A stretch of 64,000 bases of DNA from Rhizobium sp. BG4 (GCF_016864575.1 NZ_CP044126.1:1439501-1503500), one strand, 5' to 3'; numbered from the stretch's first letter, positions 26,668-36,783 are shown. Numbers and translations are program-made. The notes: generated by a model from the letters alone, not told the origin.

Positions 26668-27563
26668 GTGACGATCGGGCTTGCCCATGCCGAACTCATG
26701 GCTGTCGTGACGGCCGTGACCGGTGACGAGCCGCGCGTCATGACCGTCCGCTCCGGCGAAGCGCTGCCCTCCGGCCCTTCGAACTCGGGCATCGTACGCT
26801 GCAGAGCGGGCTGCGCGAATGGATCCAGGAGCAGACGGGCCATCCGATCGGCTATCTCGAGCAGCTCTATACATTCGCCGACCGCGACCGGAACAACGAC
26901 ATTCTTGGCGGCCGCACCATCTCGATCAGCTATCTCGGTCTGGTGCGCGAACAGGAGGCGCCGGGCGCCGGGCGGCCTGCCTGGCATGGATGGTATGAGT
27001 ATCTGCCCTGGGAGGATCATCGTCAGGGTGCCCCCGAGGTGCTGGGCGAGGTCATCGATAAACTGCGGCTCTGGGCCGATGCCGATCCGGCGAGGCGCCA
27101 TGAGCGCCACAGGCGTGCGGACTTCACCTTCGGTCTCGATGGTGGCGGCTGGAACGAGGATCTGACGCTGCAGCGCTATGAGATGCTCTACGAGGCAAGA
27201 CTGGTGGCCGAGGCTGGTGGCGCTGACAATTTCGGTCGGCCGATGTTTGCCGATCACCGGCGCATCCTGGCAACCGGCGTTGCCCGCCTGCGGGCCAAGA
27301 TCAAATATCGCCCTGTCGTTTTCGAGCTGATGCCGGAGAGCTTCACGCTGCTGCAGCTGCAGCGCGCCGTGGAGGCGCTGGCAGGGCTCGGCCTTCACAA
27401 GCAGAATTTCCGTCGCCTCATCGAGCAGCAGGAGCTGGTCGAGGAAACTGGAGGCGTGACCAGCGAGACCGGCGGGCGGCCCGCCAAGCTCTTCCGCTTC
27501 CGCGAAACCGTCGTGGAAGAGCGTGCCCTCTCTGGGTCGAAGCTGCCTCTCTCCCGCAATTGA
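26668..27563 (+). CDS. nadQ: NUDIX-domain/winged-helix repressor of NAD synthesis (NadQ/NrtR-like), frame broken at a homopolymer
   Basis: The N-terminal part is read from the GTG at 26668 (MTIGLAHAELMAVVTAVTG). It then changes frame near 26775-26779, where one extra C or T gives PFELGHRTLQSGLREWIQEQ and a continuous 298-residue protein. The first ~180 residues resemble a NUDIX fold, the rest a winged helix (FELMPESFTLLQLQRAVEAL, NFRRLIEQQELVEET). NadQ-type proteins repress NAD genes in alphaproteobacteria. The gene is directly upstream of nadABC, with twin operators between. Start: gaggggaatcaac before GTG is a good ribosome site. Confidence 0.75.
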
Positions 27564-27617
27564 CATATGCTCAAGGTGAGAATATCTATTTGCTCCGTAA
27601 ATGCTCAAATTGAGCAT
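27560..27617 (+). promoter_or_regulatory. nadABC promoter with two regulator operators
   Basis: TTGACA at 27560-27565 and TATCTA at 27583-27588 have 17-bp spacing. A perfect inverted repeat, atgctcaa-a-ttgagcat, lies at 27601-27617, and a related imperfect copy, atgctcaa-g-gtgagaat, at 27567-27583 between the -35 and -10 boxes. The sites are 34 bp apart centre to centre. A repressor on both would block the promoter. Assignment to the adjacent NadQ-like protein is inferred from position. Confidence 0.7.
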
Positions 27618-27630
27618 AAAGGAGATCGCC

Positions 27631-28598
<968 letters not shown>

Positions 28599-28602
<4 letters not shown>

Positions 28603-30137
28603 CCGAGATCCTCACCCATCTGGCTGGACGCCCGGTCATCGTCGGCAGCGGGCTTGCAGGCCTGATCGCGGCGCTGACGCTGTCGCCCGCGCCCTCCGTC
28701 ATCGTCACCCGCAGCGCGCTTGGCGCCGAGACCTCGAGCGCCTGGGCGCAGGGCGGCATTGCCGCGGCCCTCGGCGCCGATGATAGCGCCGGCCTGCATC
28801 TTGCCGATACGCTCGCCGCGGGCGACGGCCTCTGCGACGCCGGAGCGGCCGAGAATATCGTCGCGGATGCGGCCGGTACGATCGCAGCGCTGCAGCGTTT
28901 CGGCGTCCGGTTCGATCGCGACGGCGCGGGCGGCTTGGCGCTTGGCCTGGAAGCAGCGCATTCGCGCCGCCGTATCGTTCATGCGGAAGGCGATGGCTCC
29001 GGGGCGGTGATCATCCGGGCGCTTGCCGCTGCGGTGCTCGCCGATCCCGCGATCACGGTCATCGAGGGCGCCGAGGCCCGGCAGTTGATCATGGCGGATG
29101 GCGCGGTCCGCGGCCTGCTTTGCGCCGGTGCGGGCGGCGATTTCGTGCTGCCGACTTCGCGGGTGCTGCTGGCGACCGGGGGCATCGGCGGTCTCTATGA
29201 GGCGACGACCAATCCAGCGGGCAATTTCGGTCAGGGCATTGCGCTTGCGGCCCGCGCCGGCGCCGCGCTTGCCGACATGGAATTCGTGCAGTTTCACCCG
29301 ACCGCGCTCGACAGCCGCCGCCGGCCGCTGGCGCTGGTCAGCGAAGCCGTGCGCGGCGAGGGCGCCGAGCTGATCAACGAACGGGGCGAGCGGTTCATGG
29401 CCGATGTCGCAGGCGCCGAGCTTGCGCCGCGCGATATCGTCGCTCGAGCCATCAGCGCCGAGATCGCCCGCGGCGGCCGCGTCTTCCTTGATGCCCGCCG
29501 CGCTCTCGGCACCGGCTTTGCTTCCCGCTTCCCGGTAATTGCCGAGCTCTGCCAGGAGGCGGGCGTCGATCCCGGCCTGCAGCCGATCCCCGTGCGCCCT
29601 GCCGTCCACTATCATATGGGCGGCGTTGCCTCCGATCTTGAGGGTCGCAGCAGCGTTCCGGGCCTGTGGGTCGCGGGCGAGGCGGCATCGACCGGCCTGC
29701 ACGGCGCCAATCGCCTAGCAAGTAACTCGCTGCTCGAAGCCGCCGTCATGGGCATGCGGGCGGCCCGCAGCATCGCGGGATCCGATGCCGATGGCAGCCT
29801 CGCGGCGATCCCCGCCATGCCGGGACGGTCGAACACGGCGCTCGTCCGGCCTATCGTCTCGCGCCATCTCGGCGTGCTCCGCAATGCCGGAGCGATGCAT
29901 GGCGCGATCGCCGCCCTTCTGCCTCTGGCGGAAGAGGAGGGGCCGGCTGCGGACCCGGCCGTCGTCGCGCTGGCGATTGCGGTCTTCGCAAGCCTGCGCA
30001 ACGAGTCGCGCGGCGCTCATGCGCGGACCGATTTCCCGCTCAAACACCCGGTCGCCAGACGGCGGACGATGACGTTGGCGCAGGTGCTGGAAAGCTCCCA
30101 CGCCGCCACATCCCAGGATTTTGCAAGGAGTGCCTGA
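28599..30137 (+). CDS. nadB: L-aspartate oxidase NadB
   Basis: A 512-residue flavoprotein that oxidises L-aspartate to iminoaspartate, the substrate of NadA. The FAD-binding VGSGLAGLIAALTL at the N-terminus, SSAWAQGGIAAAL, MEFVQFHPTAL, GGRVFLDARRALG and HYHMGGVASDLEGRSS (all in outline) follow the succinate dehydrogenase/aspartate oxidase pattern. The ATG at 28599 overlaps the nadA stop (ATGA). nadC begins one base after its stop. Confidence 0.94.
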
Positions 30138-30138
30138 C

Positions 30139-30995
30139 ATGCCCCCGTTTCCCTGCCGCGCGTCATCGTCGAGCCGATCGTGCGCAATGCGCTTGCCGAG
30201 GATCTCGGGCTTGCCGGAGACATCACCTCGGCCGCCGTCATCCCGGGCGATCATCGCTCGACCGTCGTCATGGCCGCGCGGCAGCCCGGTGTGATTGCCG
30301 GTCTCGATGCCGCCGAGCTTGCCTTCCAGCTCGTGGATCCCGCTATTACCATGACCCGGCATGTCAACGATGGCGCTGCCGTCGAGGCCGGGGAGGTGAT
30401 CGCGACGATCAGCGGCCCATCACGGGGCCTGCTGACCGGCGAGCGCACCGCCCTCAACTTTCTCAGCCATCTCTCGGGCATTGCCACCGTTACCGCATCG
30501 ATTGCGCGCGCGATTGCCGGAACCAGGGCGTCGGTCGCCTGCACACGCAAGACCACGCCGGGGCTTCGGGCACTGGAGAAATACGCCGTCCGCGCCGGCG
30601 GCGGCATGAACCATCGTTTCGCCCTGCACGACGCGATCCTGATCAAGGACAACCACATCGCCATTGCCGGCGGCACGCGCGAAGCGCTGCGCCGGGCCAA
30701 GGCGGCGGCGGGTCACATGGTCAAGATCGAGATCGAGGTCGATACGCTCGGCCAGCTGCGCGAAGTCATGGAGGAGGGCGTCGATGCCGTGCTCCTCGAC
30801 AATATGGGGCCGGAACAGCTGCGCGAAGCTGTCGGTATCGTGGCCGGGCGGGCGATCACGGAAGCCTCCGGCCGCATCACGCCGGAGACGGCAGCCGCGA
30901 TCGCTGCTTCAGGCGTCGATCTCATCTCCGTCGGCTGGATCACCCACAGCGCTCCGATCCTCGATATCGGCCTGGATTTCCGCTCGGAAGCCTAA
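30139..30995 (+). CDS. nadC: Nicotinate-nucleotide pyrophosphorylase NadC, frame broken near the start
   Basis: The ATG at 30139 is followed by five Cs (30142-30146). Adding one C gives MPPVSLPRVIVEPIVRNAL and a continuous 285-residue protein; as printed, the open frame begins only at a GTG at 30180 and lacks about 14 residues. The rest is a typical quinolinate phosphoribosyltransferase (TGERTALNFLSHLSGIAT, RKTTPGLRALEKYAV, KDNHIAIAGG, EIEVDTLGQL, LLDNMG). It converts quinolinate and PRPP to nicotinate mononucleotide, completing the de novo route. Confidence 0.88.
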
Positions 30996-30996
30996 G

Positions 30997-31635
30997 TCAA
31001 GACGGGCATTCGGCGCCGGTATCCACCCAGGCGGCGATCAGCGCCGCAAAGGCTTCCTGCGATCCCGGAGGGGCGGTACGACCGTCGCCGGGATGCCAGG
31101 CCCAGCCGACGAGATGATCCTCGCCCATGTGCCGGATCAGATCAGCATGCGAGCGGTTGCCGTTGCGGCTGGTGTCCTTCACCTGCTCGCAGATTTGACC
31201 GACCGTCAGGCCCTGCCAGGCCATGCTGGCGGGCGCCAGCTGCCAATGGGCATTGCCGGGGATCGATTTCAGCTTACTGCCGACGATCGGCCGGTTCTCC
31301 GCGCCATGGCAGGTGGCGCAGGCAAGCCCTGCGGGGCCATGCGAGGTCTTTGCTGCGATCATCAGCGGCACATGCGGATGCATGTCCTCGCCCTGCGTCG
31401 GGCTGCGGGTTGCCGGGTGGCAGTTGATGCAGCGCGGGTGGGTCATCACCCGGCTAGCCTCCTCGAAGATCGCCTTAGATCGCGCGGCCTTGTCGGGGAT
31501 CGTTTCGAAATCGGCGACGGTCTTCAGCGCCCCGTTCGTTGCCGTCTCGGCATAGGTTTTAATGGCGCCGGTTCCGGCCAGCGTGGTGCCGAAGGCGATG
31601 AGGGCGGCGAATGACAAGGTGGTCAGCGGTCTCAT
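30997..31635 (-). CDS. Diheme cytochrome c of the molybdenum hydroxylase operon
   Basis: A 212-residue exported protein with an N-terminal hydrophobic signal segment (residues ~5-25) and two covalent haem motifs, CINCH at 69-73 and CATCH at 106-110. It is the last gene of an operon with the two isoquinoline 1-oxidoreductase-type subunits and overlaps none of them (1-bp gap). It probably accepts electrons from the enzyme's Fe-S clusters in the periplasm and hands them to the respiratory chain; this is inferred from operon position. It is convergent with nadC, one base away. Confidence 0.82.
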   Translation of the reverse strand: MRPLTTLSFAALIAFGTTLAGTGAIKTYAETATNGALKTVADFETIPDKAARSKAIFEEASRVMTHPRCINCHPATRSPTQGEDMHPHVPLMIAAKTSHGPAGLACATCHGAENRPIVGSKLKSIPGNAHWQLAPASMAWQGLTVGQICEQVKDTSRNGNRSHADLIRHMGEDHLVGWAWHPGDGRTAPPGSQEAFAALIAAWVDTGAECPS

Positions 31636-31636
31636 C

Positions 31637-33793
31637 TCACACCCTCCTCAATCCGCCCTGGTCGATCGGCAGTGAGCGCAGCCGTTTCCCGGTCGCGGCA
31701 AAGATCGCGTTGAAGAGCGAAGGCGCGACCCCTGGCGTGCCGACCTCGCCGATGCCACCCGGCGTTTCCGAACTCGGGACGATATGCACTTCGATCTTCG
31801 GCGTCTCGTGGATGCGCAACACCGGAGAGTCGTCGAAATTGCCCTCGACGACGGCACCATTCAGAACCGTGATGCGGCCGTAGAGTGCCGCGCTCAGCCC
31901 ATAGACGATGCCGCTCTGGATCTGCGCTTCGACGGTATCCGGATTGATCACCTGGCCGCAATCGACGGCGCAGATGATGCGCTCGGTCTTGAACGCGCCG
32001 TCGTCGTCGACGCTGACTTCCGAGATCATCGCCGAGAAGCTGCCGAAATCTTCCGAGAGCGCGATGCCGCGGCCTTTTCCCTTGGGTGGTGCGTTGGTCC
32101 AGCCCGCCTTTTCGGCCGCTAAATTGAGCGCTGCAAGCAGGCGCGGCTTATGCCCGAGCAGGCGCCGGCGGTATTCGAGCGGGTCGATCCCGGCAATATG
32201 GGCGAGTTCATCGATGCCGCCTTCGATCGGCGGGATGTTGCGCGTCGCGCCGACGCCGCGCCAATTGCCGGTCAGCATGCCGTCCGGCGCCTCGTGGCGC
32301 GCGAAGTCGGTATATTTGTTCGGAATGGCATAGGGCGTTTCCGCGCCGCCCATCTGGTCGAGGTCGATCCCGTCGCGGGTGAAGGCCGGAAGCCAGCGGG
32401 CCATGACGGAGGGGCCGATGACGCGATGGCGCCAGGAGACCGGCATGCCGTCCGGCCCGAGCGTTGCGGTGACCTTGCTGTAGTTCAGATACCGATAGCA
32501 ATCGTGGCGGATATCTTCTTCCCGGCTCCAGGTGACTTTCACCGCGCCGTCGACCTGCTTGGCGATCTTGGCAGCAAGGATGACGCCATCGACATCCAGC
32601 CGGCGGCCGAAACCGCCGCCGAGCAGATGATTGTGAACGACGACCTTCTCCACCGGCAGGCCGGTGACCTCTGCAACCGCCTGTCGCGTACGCCCCATCA
32701 CTTGCGTCCCGACCCAGACCTCGCAGCCATCCTTGCGGACATCGAGCGTGCAGTTCATTGGCTCCATCGCCGTATGCGTCAGGATCGGCAACCGGTAGAT
32801 GAATTCGTGAACCGGGCCATGTTCGGCTTCCGCCTTGTCGACATCGCCTTCCTTGATATGGGCAAGCGCTTCGCCGGAGATCGCGGCATCCATCCGCTGT
32901 TCCAGATCGGCGAGGGACACGCTGGCGCTTGGCCCCGCATCCCACTCGATCGACAAGGCGGCAAGGCCCTTGCGCGCCGCGCCGGTATTGTCGGCGATCA
33001 CCGCGACGGCCTCTTCGGTGCGCACCACCTGCTTGACGCCTTTGATGGCAAGTGCCGGCGCATCGTCTACGCTCTTGAGCTTGCCGTTGAAGTGCGGACA
33101 GATGGCGATTGCGGCATAGGAAACGCCATCCGGCCTGGCATCGATGCCGAATTTCGCGGTGCCGTTGACCTTCTCGGGGCTGTCGAGGCGGCGCACCGCC
33201 TTGCCGATGACGGCGAAGCTCGAGGCTGGTTTGAGCGGCACATCCTGCGGCACCGGTTGCGAGGCGGCATCGCCAATCAGGTCGCCATAGCTGGCGCTGC
33301 GGCCGGTCGCTGTGTGCAGGACTTGCCCATTTCTGGCTTCGCAGCTTTCCGGATCGACACCCCAGCCGCTGGCGGCGGCATTGACCAGCATGATGCGGGC
33401 CGTAGCACCCGCCTTGCGCATCTGATCGTAGACCGCGCGAACCGCCAGCGAGCCCCCGGTGATTTGGTCGCCGAGAAGCGGGTTCGCGTATTTCTCGGGG
33501 TCCGCCGGTGCATGCTCGAGAACGGTCTGGTCGAGGCTCACTTCGAGCTCTTCGGCGAGCAGCATGGCGACCGCCGTGTAGATGCCCTGGCCCATCTCGA
33601 CCGAAGGCATGATCAGCGCGATCTTGCCTTCCGCGGGAATGCGGATGAAGGCGTTCGGCTGCAGCGGGAGCGGCGGCGCGTCGGCGGCGAGCGAAGGCCT
33701 GACGCCGATCAGCAGGCCCGATGCCGTCAGCGAAGCACCGATCAGAAAATGGCGGCGCGAGAGAGCGGGATTGATCTTGTCAAGGAGAGACAT
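31637..33793 (-). CDS. iorB: Molybdopterin-binding oxidoreductase large subunit, isoquinoline 1-oxidoreductase beta type
   Basis: A 718-residue subunit of the xanthine oxidase superfamily. The N-terminus carries a twin-arginine signal (SRRHFLIGAS) pointing to periplasmic export as a folded enzyme. Later motifs include VEMGQGIYTAVAMLLAEEL, LGGGFGRRLDVDG, GNWRGVGATRNI and GGIGEVGTPGVAPSLFNAI (in outline), typical of IorB-like proteins that hydroxylate N-heterocycles or oxidise aldehydes. The substrate is unknown. It is encoded between the Fe-S subunit and the cytochrome. No XdhC-type molybdenum-insertion gene is adjacent. Confidence 0.86.
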   Translation of the reverse strand: MSLLDKINPALSRRHFLIGASLTASGLLIGVRPSLAADAPPLPLQPNAFIRIPAEGKIALIMPSVEMGQGIYTAVAMLLAEELEVSLDQTVLEHAPADPEKYANPLLGDQITGGSLAVRAVYDQMRKAGATARIMLVNAAASGWGVDPESCEARNGQVLHTATGRSASYGDLIGDAASQPVPQDVPLKPASSFAVIGKAVRRLDSPEKVNGTAKFGIDARPDGVSYAAIAICPHFNGKLKSVDDAPALAIKGVKQVVRTEEAVAVIADNTGAARKGLAALSIEWDAGPSASVSLADLEQRMDAAISGEALAHIKEGDVDKAEAEHGPVHEFIYRLPILTHTAMEPMNCTLDVRKDGCEVWVGTQVMGRTRQAVAEVTGLPVEKVVVHNHLLGGGFGRRLDVDGVILAAKIAKQVDGAVKVTWSREEDIRHDCYRYLNYSKVTATLGPDGMPVSWRHRVIGPSVMARWLPAFTRDGIDLDQMGGAETPYAIPNKYTDFARHEAPDGMLTGNWRGVGATRNIPPIEGGIDELAHIAGIDPLEYRRRLLGHKPRLLAALNLAAEKAGWTNAPPKGKGRGIALSEDFGSFSAMISEVSVDDDGAFKTERIICAVDCGQVINPDTVEAQIQSGIVYGLSAALYGRITVLNGAVVEGNFDDSPVLRIHETPKIEVHIVPSSETPGGIGEVGTPGVAPSLFNAIFAATGKRLRSLPIDQGGLRRV

Positions 33794-33797
33794 CGCA

Positions 33798-34253
33798 TCA
33801 CGCCTCCGCCGCCAGCTTGATCGCCGCGCGGATGCGCGGATAGGTGCCGCATCGACAGATATTGCCGGCCATGACGGCGTCTATATCGTCATCGGTCGGC
33901 TTCGGATTGGCGGCAAGCAGCGCCGTTGCCGACATGATCTGCCCGGACTGACAGTAGCCGCATTGCACGACATCGATATCGAGCCAGGCTTTCTGGATCC
34001 GGGCGCCAGCCTCGGTATTGCCGATCGCCTCGATCGTCGTCACCTGCTTGCTGGCAGCCTCCGCCACTGGCATGACGCAGGAGCGCATCGGCACGCCATC
34101 GACATGCACGGTGCAGGCGCCGCACATGGCGATGCCGCAGCCGAACTTCGTGCCGGTCAGGCCTATCGAGTCCCGCAGAACCCATAAAAGCGGAATGTCA
34201 CCATCGACATCAACGGCATATGTCTTGCCGTTGACCATAAGATCGTAGGTCAT
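33798..34253 (-). CDS. iorA: [2Fe-2S] subunit of the molybdenum hydroxylase, isoquinoline 1-oxidoreductase alpha type
   Basis: A 151-residue ferredoxin-like subunit with both iron-sulfur motifs: the plant-type cluster at C39, C44, C47 and C59, and the second cluster at C98, C101, C133 and C135 (CGYCQSGQ, CRCGTYPR). It passes electrons from the molybdenum site of the large subunit to the cytochrome. It has no signal peptide, consistent with co-export on the Tat signal of the large subunit. It is first in the operon, four bases before the large-subunit gene. Confidence 0.92.
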   Translation of the reverse strand: MTYDLMVNGKTYAVDVDGDIPLLWVLRDSIGLTGTKFGCGIAMCGACTVHVDGVPMRSCVMPVAEAASKQVTTIEAIGNTEAGARIQKAWLDIDVVQCGYCQSGQIMSATALLAANPKPTDDDIDAVMAGNICRCGTYPRIRAAIKLAAEA

Positions 34254-34343
34254 GTGAGCTTCGGCTGAAAGCCGCCCCCAACGAACATTCAGTGGCGCGA
34301 AAGGTAGAGGAGGGGCGCTTGTACGGCAAGTAATCGAGATGGG

Positions 34344-34397
34344 CTAATCCGGATGGTGCAGGTCCGCGACCGTACCAGCAATGGCTGCAGTGGGCAT
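34344..34397 (-). CDS. Possible 17-residue leader peptide
   Basis: In the 282-bp gap between the divergent iorA and hydrolase genes, an ATG at 34397 is preceded by a strong AGGAG six bases upstream and opens a 17-codon frame (MPTAAIAGTVADLHHPD). Apart from the ribosome-binding site there is no evidence that it is made, and it resembles no leader that I know. Confidence 0.2.
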   Translation of the reverse strand: MPTAAIAGTVADLHHPD

Positions 34398-34535
34398 CTT
34401 GATCTCCTGAGGTCCATCACTAAAGATGCCGCGCGCTGACCCGGCGACACGAGCCGTCTTTTTCCGGTCAGCCCGCCTATCCGCTTGGCTTGCCCTTTAA
34501 ACAATTCAACCCCAAACGATAAGAGGACGACCAAT

Positions 34536-35378
34536 ATGACCGAGCATTTCGTCACCACCAAAGATGGCGTGCAGATCTTCTACAAGGACTGGGGCCCGAA
34601 GGACGCCCAGCCGATCATGTTCCATCACGGCTGGCCGCTTTCGGCCGATGACTGGGACAATCAGATGCTGTTCTTCGTGCAGCGCGGCTACCGCGTCATC
34701 GCCCATGATCGCCGCGGCCATGGCCGCTCTTCGCAGGTGAGCGAAGGTCATGACATGGATCATTACGCCGCTGACGCCTCTGCCGTCGTCGAGCATCTCG
34801 ATCTCAAGAACTCCGTCCATATCGGCCATTCCACCGGGGGCGGGCAGGTTGCGCGCTATGTCGCCAAGTTCGGCGAGCCGCAGGGCCGCGTCGCCAAGGC
34901 CGTGCTGGTCAGCGCCGTTCCGCCGCTGATGCTGAAGACCGCGGCCAATCCGGGCGGCCTGCCGCTCGAAGTCTTCGACGGCCTGCGCAAGGCGCTTGCC
35001 GATAACCGCGCGCAGTTCTTCCTCGATGTCCCGACCGGTCCGTTCTACGGCTACAATCGTCCGGGTGCCGCAATCTCAGAGGGCGTGATCCGTAACTGGT
35101 GGCGCCAGGGCATGATGGGCAGCGCCAAGGCTCATTACGAGGGCATCAAGGCTTTCTCGGAAACCGACCAGACCGAAGACCTGAAGAATATTTCGGTACC
35201 GACGCTGGTGCTGCATGGTGACGACGACCAGATCGTGCCGATCGGCGCTTCCGCGCATGAATCGATCAAGCTTCTGAAGAACGGTACGCTGAAGGTCTAC
35301 AAGGGCTATCCGCACGGCATGCTGACTACCCATGCTGACGTTCTGAACGCCGACCTGCTCGCCTTCATCAAGGGCTGA
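34536..35378 (+). CDS. Alpha/beta hydrolase, non-haem haloperoxidase-like
   Basis: A 280-residue alpha/beta hydrolase close to cofactor-free haloperoxidases/perhydrolases. The catalytic serine is in GHSTGGGQVARYV, the aspartate near LHGDDDQIVP and the histidine in YPHGMLTTH; the oxyanion strand is MFHHGWPLSADDW. Such proteins are esterases in vivo and can form peracids. The ATG at 34536 has aagagg upstream and gives the family start MTEHFVTTKDGVQIFYKDWG. It is monocistronic with a terminator behind it. Confidence 0.9.
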   Translation: MTEHFVTTKDGVQIFYKDWGPKDAQPIMFHHGWPLSADDWDNQMLFFVQRGYRVIAHDRRGHGRSSQVSEGHDMDHYAADASAVVEHLDLKNSVHIGHSTGGGQVARYVAKFGEPQGRVAKAVLVSAVPPLMLKTAANPGGLPLEVFDGLRKALADNRAQFFLDVPTGPFYGYNRPGAAISEGVIRNWWRQGMMGSAKAHYEGIKAFSETDQTEDLKNISVPTLVLHGDDDQIVPIGASAHESIKLLKNGTLKVYKGYPHGMLTTHADVLNADLLAFIKG

Positions 35379-35394
35379 TCGCATCCAGTCCAAG

Positions 35395-35424
35395 CCTCCG
35401 CCGCGGCCCGGGCTGCGGCGGAGG
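35395..35424 (+). terminator. Terminator after the hydrolase gene
   Basis: A perfect 10-bp GC-rich stem, cctccgccgc at 35395-35404 with gcggcggagg at 35415-35424, begins 17 bp after the hydrolase stop. It lacks a strong T-tract (ttcat follows), so its efficiency is uncertain. Confidence 0.6.
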
Positions 35425-35501
35425 TTCATCGAGCGCGCCTTGCAAACTGGCGCCCGTCTCCCTATCTTTTCGTCATCACTCACATACTAACCCAAGGCAT
35501 C

Positions 35502-35568
35502 GCCGGCGCTCAGCGCCGGCCGCCTGGCGTTTTGCGCCGGCTGGTGCCGGATGCCGCCCTCAGGCGGC
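35502..35568 (+). promoter_or_regulatory. Two hairpins in the leader of the rpsU region
   Basis: Stem gccggcgc (35502-35509)/gcgccggc (35513-35520) has a 3-base loop, and stem gccgcc (35553-35558)/ggcggc (35563-35568) a 4-base loop. They precede the small TTG-start gene and rpsU. They could be a leader structure for ribosomal-protein control; this is a guess from position. Confidence 0.35.
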
Positions 35569-35580
35569 CAAGGATGACAT

Positions 35581-35733
35581 TTGAACAAGACGAATACCGC
35601 GATTGCGCCTGCCGCGGCAGCGCCGCGCGAGCGCGACGAGGCCGTGAAGCGGCCCGACAAGAACTGGAAGCCCTATCCCTGCCTGCTGACGCGCCGGGAA
35701 CTGAAGGCGATCATCGCCAAACAGCTGGGCTGA
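35581..35733 (+). CDS. Small conserved-looking protein upstream of rpsU
   Basis: A 50-residue frame from the TTG at 35581, after aaggatgacat, encodes MNKTNTAIAPAAAAPRERDE and onward to a KNWKPYPCLLTRRELKAII core. It is too short for usual gene callers and uses a non-ATG start, but the aromatic/proline core and a basic C-terminal helix look like a real small protein, and it is 31 bp from rpsU in the same direction. I do not know its function. Confidence 0.5.
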   Translation: MNKTNTAIAPAAAAPRERDEAVKRPDKNWKPYPCLLTRRELKAIIAKQLG

Positions 35734-35764
35734 GACATCAACCGCCAACGATAAGGAGAACACC

Positions 35765-35998
35765 ATGCAGGTCATTGTCAGAGACAACAATGTGGAACAG
35801 GCAATCCGCGTCCTCAAGAAGAAGATGCAGAAGGAAGGCCTGTTTCGCGAGATGAAGGAACGCCGCGCCTACGAGAAGCCGTCCGAACGGCGGGTGCGTG
35901 AGCGGGCGCAGGCCGTCGCCCGCGTGCGCAAGGCGGCGAGGAAGAAGCTGCAGCGCGAAGGGCTGTTGCCCACCAAGCGCCGCGCTTCGGCACGGTAA
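35765..35998 (+). CDS. rpsU: 30S ribosomal protein S21
   Basis: A 77-residue basic protein with the S21 signature MQVIVRDNNVEQAIRVLKKK and the following MQKEGLFREMKERR, extended by a lysine/arginine-rich tail as is usual in alphaproteobacteria. It joins the small ribosomal subunit near the anti-Shine-Dalgarno region. A good aaggag ribosome site precedes the ATG. Rhizobia often have several rpsU copies; this may be one of them. Confidence 0.95.
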   Translation: MQVIVRDNNVEQAIRVLKKKMQKEGLFREMKERRAYEKPSERRVRERAQAVARVRKAARKKLQREGLLPTKRRASAR

Positions 35999-36054
35999 CG
36001 ATCCAGGGGCCGCCGGCAGATGCGCCGGCGGCCGGGACATGAAAGGGTTGTGCG

Positions 36055-36249
36055 ATGGAAGAACTGTTCAGCATGAATGTCTCGGATGAGAGGCTCGAGG
36101 ACTGCCGCGAGGTGGTGGAGCCGGATCTCCAGGATTTGATCCGCTCGACGATTGCCTCCGGCTTTAGCGCCGAAGAGGTGCTGATCGCGATCAGCGAGCT
36201 CGTTGCCGAGGACTTCGCCCTCGTGGTGAAGACGCCGAGTGTCCATTAA
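36055..36249 (+). CDS. Small acidic hypothetical protein
   Basis: A 64-residue acidic protein (MEELFSMNVSDERLEDCREV onward) rich in short helices, with EEVLIAISELVAEDFALVV near the end. A second ATG at 36073 would give a 58-residue version. I recognise no domain. It follows rpsU by 56 bp in the same direction and may be co-transcribed. Confidence 0.6.
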   Translation: MEELFSMNVSDERLEDCREVVEPDLQDLIRSTIASGFSAEEVLIAISELVAEDFALVVKTPSVH

Positions 36250-36407
36250 TTGCCCGCCATATGGGCAAGCTATGCAATTGACGCATTGCTGATTGGATGT
36301 CTTTGCGCTGCAAATCGGCCGCAGCTCATATTATATACATCTCATCGAAGCGAACGGAGCGCCGATTGGGGCAGCAGGGTTCGCAAAGCCCAAGGAAGGG
36401 GACTAAG

Positions 36408-36554
36408 ATGAACATTGCACGCTCTTTCAATAACTGGCGCAAGTACCGTCAGACCGTTGCTGAACTCGGTCGCATGTCGAACCGCGAACTCAGCGACCTC
36501 GGCATCGGCCGCAGCGAAATCCAGTCGGTCGCACGCGCTGCTTCCGGCCGCTAA
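36408..36554 (+). CDS. DUF1127 small protein
   Basis: A 48-residue arginine-rich protein of the DUF1127 (YjiS-like) family: NNWRKYRQTVAELGRMSNREL followed by SDLGIGRSEIQSVAR. In Agrobacterium and relatives small DUF1127 proteins affect RNA turnover and phosphate or carbon physiology. The ATG at 36408 has aaggaagggg upstream; the longer frame starting at 36297 is rejected. A terminator follows it. Confidence 0.9.
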   Translation: MNIARSFNNWRKYRQTVAELGRMSNRELSDLGIGRSEIQSVARAASGR

Positions 36555-36586
36555 ACGGCCGGCGAAAGCCGAATAAAATCCCATAC

Positions 36587-36616
36587 GAAACGCCGGTTCA
36601 TACGAGCCGGCGTTTT
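36587..36616 (+). terminator. Rho-independent terminator after the DUF1127 gene
   Basis: The inverted repeat aaacgccggttc (36588-36599) pairs with gagccggcgttt (36604-36615), apart from one G-U, and is followed by a run of Ts. Confidence 0.85.
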
Positions 36617-36783
36617 TGTTTTGGGCGCATGGGAGCATCCCGCCTGGCGCATAGCGGGACTGCGCTGCAAGCAACACGCATTTTCCGGTGCCGTGGCGAC
36701 ACTCTGTTCAATCCGCCGCGGCTATACCGGGCGGCGCTCCCGTGCGAAGAAGCCGGCAACGAAACATTGCAATTGGTGACACC

